Source: Gammaproteobacteria bacterium (GTDB taxonomy: Bacteria; Pseudomonadota; Gammaproteobacteria; Pseudomonadales; UBA3067). Taken from it: a stretch of 7,580 bases of DNA. Location of the stretch: assembly GCA_019090565.1 (NCBI GenBank), contig JAHRVS010000284.1, positions 1 to 7,580 of the forward strand. Reading direction: 5' to 3'. Below the pieces are notes generated by a model. It saw only the letters and a program-made list of their open reading frames with translations, made no database searches and had not been told where the DNA came from. How positions within the stretch are numbered: position 1 is the first letter of the stretch; every line of letters begins with the position of its first letter. Shown here piece after piece: positions 6,933 to 7,580 of this stretch. The translations under genes were made by a program, and so were the position numbers.

Positions 6933-7001
6933 TCTTTTCCAACATTCGATGCGCGCCTTTGGGAGCTCTATCTAAATACATATTTGAACAATGAGCCATA
7001 A
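6933..7001 (+). pseudogene. Short coding remnant with RLWELYL motif
   Basis: The 22 codons after the second TAG read SFPTFDARLWELYLNTYL and NNEP before TAA at 6999-7001. FDxRLWELYLxxxL is a phrase I associate with the start of a helical domain in several bacterial proteins of unknown function. It is not the expected continuation of the nuclease gene, so it may be a splinter of another gene joined here by deletion. The evidence is one short motif only. Confidence 0.3.
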
Positions 7002-7026
7002 CCATAGGAAGCAGCCCAACTTACGA

Positions 7027-7169
7027 TTAAATATTCCCAGCCAGTCTAGGCAGATTCATTTAGCTTCTCCTCGTTGATTAATGGCGGCGTAGACTTTTTC
7101 TTGGGCTACGCAGGCATTCTTAAGTTGTCGTTCGTGCTCTTGTCTCGCTGCTAAAAGGTCGTAGTTGAC
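7027..7169 (-). pseudogene. Reverse-strand operon remnant: gene end coupled to a cut-off gene start
   Basis: On the minus strand, a protein-like 37-residue frame (7169 to 7056) contains LLAARQEHERQLKNACVAQ and ends AAINQRGEAK. Its TGA (plus 7056-7058) overlaps an ATG (plus 7057-7059) in the classic ATGA arrangement, with GAGGAG (plus 7067-7072) 7 bases before that ATG. The second frame reads only MNLPRLAGNI before a stop at 7027. This stop/start coupling with a well-placed ribosome site is what two adjacent operon genes look like. Both are broken here: the first lacks its front (TAG just before residue 1) and the second lacks nearly everything. The family is not recognised. Confidence 0.4.
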
Positions 7170-7266
7170 CTAAGCTTAATTTATCATCTGGAGGGTGAGG
7201 GCAGGGAGTCCTGTTATGGGTGCATTTGCATTGATTCGGCATGAGTACTCCTGCTTGTGAATGACA

Positions 7267-7278
7267 GGAATTAATTCC
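7267..7278. repeat. Perfect 12-bp palindrome GGAATTAATTCC
   Basis: This is a perfect inverted repeat with no spacer, about 85 bases before the convincing start of the right-hand transposase. It could be an operator or an element-end motif, or it could be chance. No second copy was seen in the window. Confidence 0.3.
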
Positions 7279-7351
7279 GCTTAAGGGTGCCTCTATTATT
7301 GCTTGCTTTGCTATAAGCGGCCGTGTAATAGATCGCGGATTCAAGTCCGAA

Positions 7352-7580
7352 GTGCATGAGCGTGTATTGAAAATTCACCCAAGCGGTTTTTATGTATGGC
7401 ATGCTGAAGCCAAAAGCAAACGTGATAAAGATGATGAGTACTTGTTAGGATTCATTAAGCAATTTTGGCTTGAAAGTGGGTGTGTTTATCGTTATCGAAA
7501 AATCTATAAAGACATGCTTTCAGTGGGCGAGAAGTGCGGTAAAAATCGCGTATATAGAATAATGAAAGCTGCTGGAATAC
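7352..7580 (+). CDS. IS3-family transposase orfB, partial (runs off the window)
   Basis: The frame reads HERVLKIHPSGFYVWHAEA, then the block KQFWLESGCVYRYRKIYKDM, then EKCGKNRVYRIMKAAGI. This is the N-terminal DNA-binding part of an IS3-family OrfB. Homologues usually have YGYRKIY, so the first R in YRYRKIY (codon CGT) is an unusual G-to-R change and may mark a decayed copy. The DDE core, if present, lies beyond 7580. No ATG occurs in this frame; GTG 7352 is a nominal start, and IS3 elements usually make this part by -1 frameshifting from orfA. The expected MCRVLKI is replaced by HERVLKI, so the left edge may be damaged. It belongs to a different IS3 subgroup from the fragment at the left end. 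Confidence 0.75.
   Translation, partial: MHERVLKIHPSGFYVWHAEAKSKRDKDDEYLLGFIKQFWLESGCVYRYRKIYKDMLSVGEKCGKNRVYRIMKAAGI

Larger units (their letters stand above)
7002..7351. other. Gene-poor junction region
   Basis: Apart from the reverse-strand remnant and the 12-bp palindrome, I see no intact gene, tRNA, terminator or array here. An open plus frame from 7265 runs into the right-hand transposase, but its first 29 codons are not recognisable as transposase. They may be the sequence lying between an IS end and its coding part, or unrelated DNA joined to it. Confidence 0.5.

Noticed and set aside
6760..7005. 81-codon minus-strand open frame
   Set aside because: Most of it is antisense to the nuclease-family sequence and its continuation, and it has no ribosome site or recognisable motif.
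7087..7111. Inverted repeat GCGTAG/CTACGC as a terminator
   Set aside because: The loop is 13 bases, the stem only 6, no T-run follows, and it lies in the reverse-strand coding remnant.
7120..7344. 74-codon minus-strand open frame
   Set aside because: Its composition is not protein-like, there is no motif, and it conflicts with the better supported remnant ending at 7056.
1..7580. CRISPR array or tRNA gene
   Set aside because: No regularly spaced direct repeats and no cloverleaf with a TTC-arm pattern were seen.

Overview
The window looks like a piece of a defence/accessory island from a gammaproteobacterium, possibly a marine type such as Shewanella, Vibrio or Pseudoalteromonas. That assignment is inferred from moderate base composition, the style of the IS3 transposase fragments and an attC-like end; no taxonomic marker gene is present. 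Family names were recognised by eye, with no database search.

Layout, left to right. Positions 3-311 are a broken IS3-family transposase (orfB) that lacks its catalytic core. Its stop codon runs into the strong Shine-Dalgarno site of a 193-residue protein (325-906) with an N-terminal four-cysteine zinc ribbon, one membrane segment and a beta-rich C-terminal domain. Just after that gene lies a short attC-like end (908-933). A compact group II intron RNA without a maturase gene follows (about 934-1697), with recognisable domain I, V and VI sequences.

The main gene is at 1782-6221. It encodes a 1479-residue STAND-type protein: an N-terminal HNH-like zinc/nuclease module, a NACHT NTPase with Walker A, Walker B and sensor motifs, a winged-helix-like segment, and about 950 residues of helical repeats. 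This is the architecture of bacterial NLR-like antiphage sensors, in which the C-terminal repeats detect a phage product, the NACHT domain oligomerises and the N-terminal module acts as effector.

After an 84-base AT-rich gap comes a second defence-type gene (6306-6839). It holds only the N-terminal nuclease-like domain of a longer family. An in-frame TAG cuts it, yet family-like sequence continues in the same frame for 30 more codons to a second TAG. The rest of the right side (6933-7351) is a mosaic of remnants: a short plus-strand segment reading FDARLWELYL, and a minus-strand gene end coupled by an ATGA overlap to a cut-off second gene. A different IS3-family transposase runs off the right end.

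Taken together, one apparently intact NACHT immune gene sits among IS pieces, an intron and decayed genes, which is typical of a turnover hotspot. The zinc-ribbon membrane protein and the truncated nuclease are neighbours, but nothing in the sequence proves that they work with the NACHT protein.
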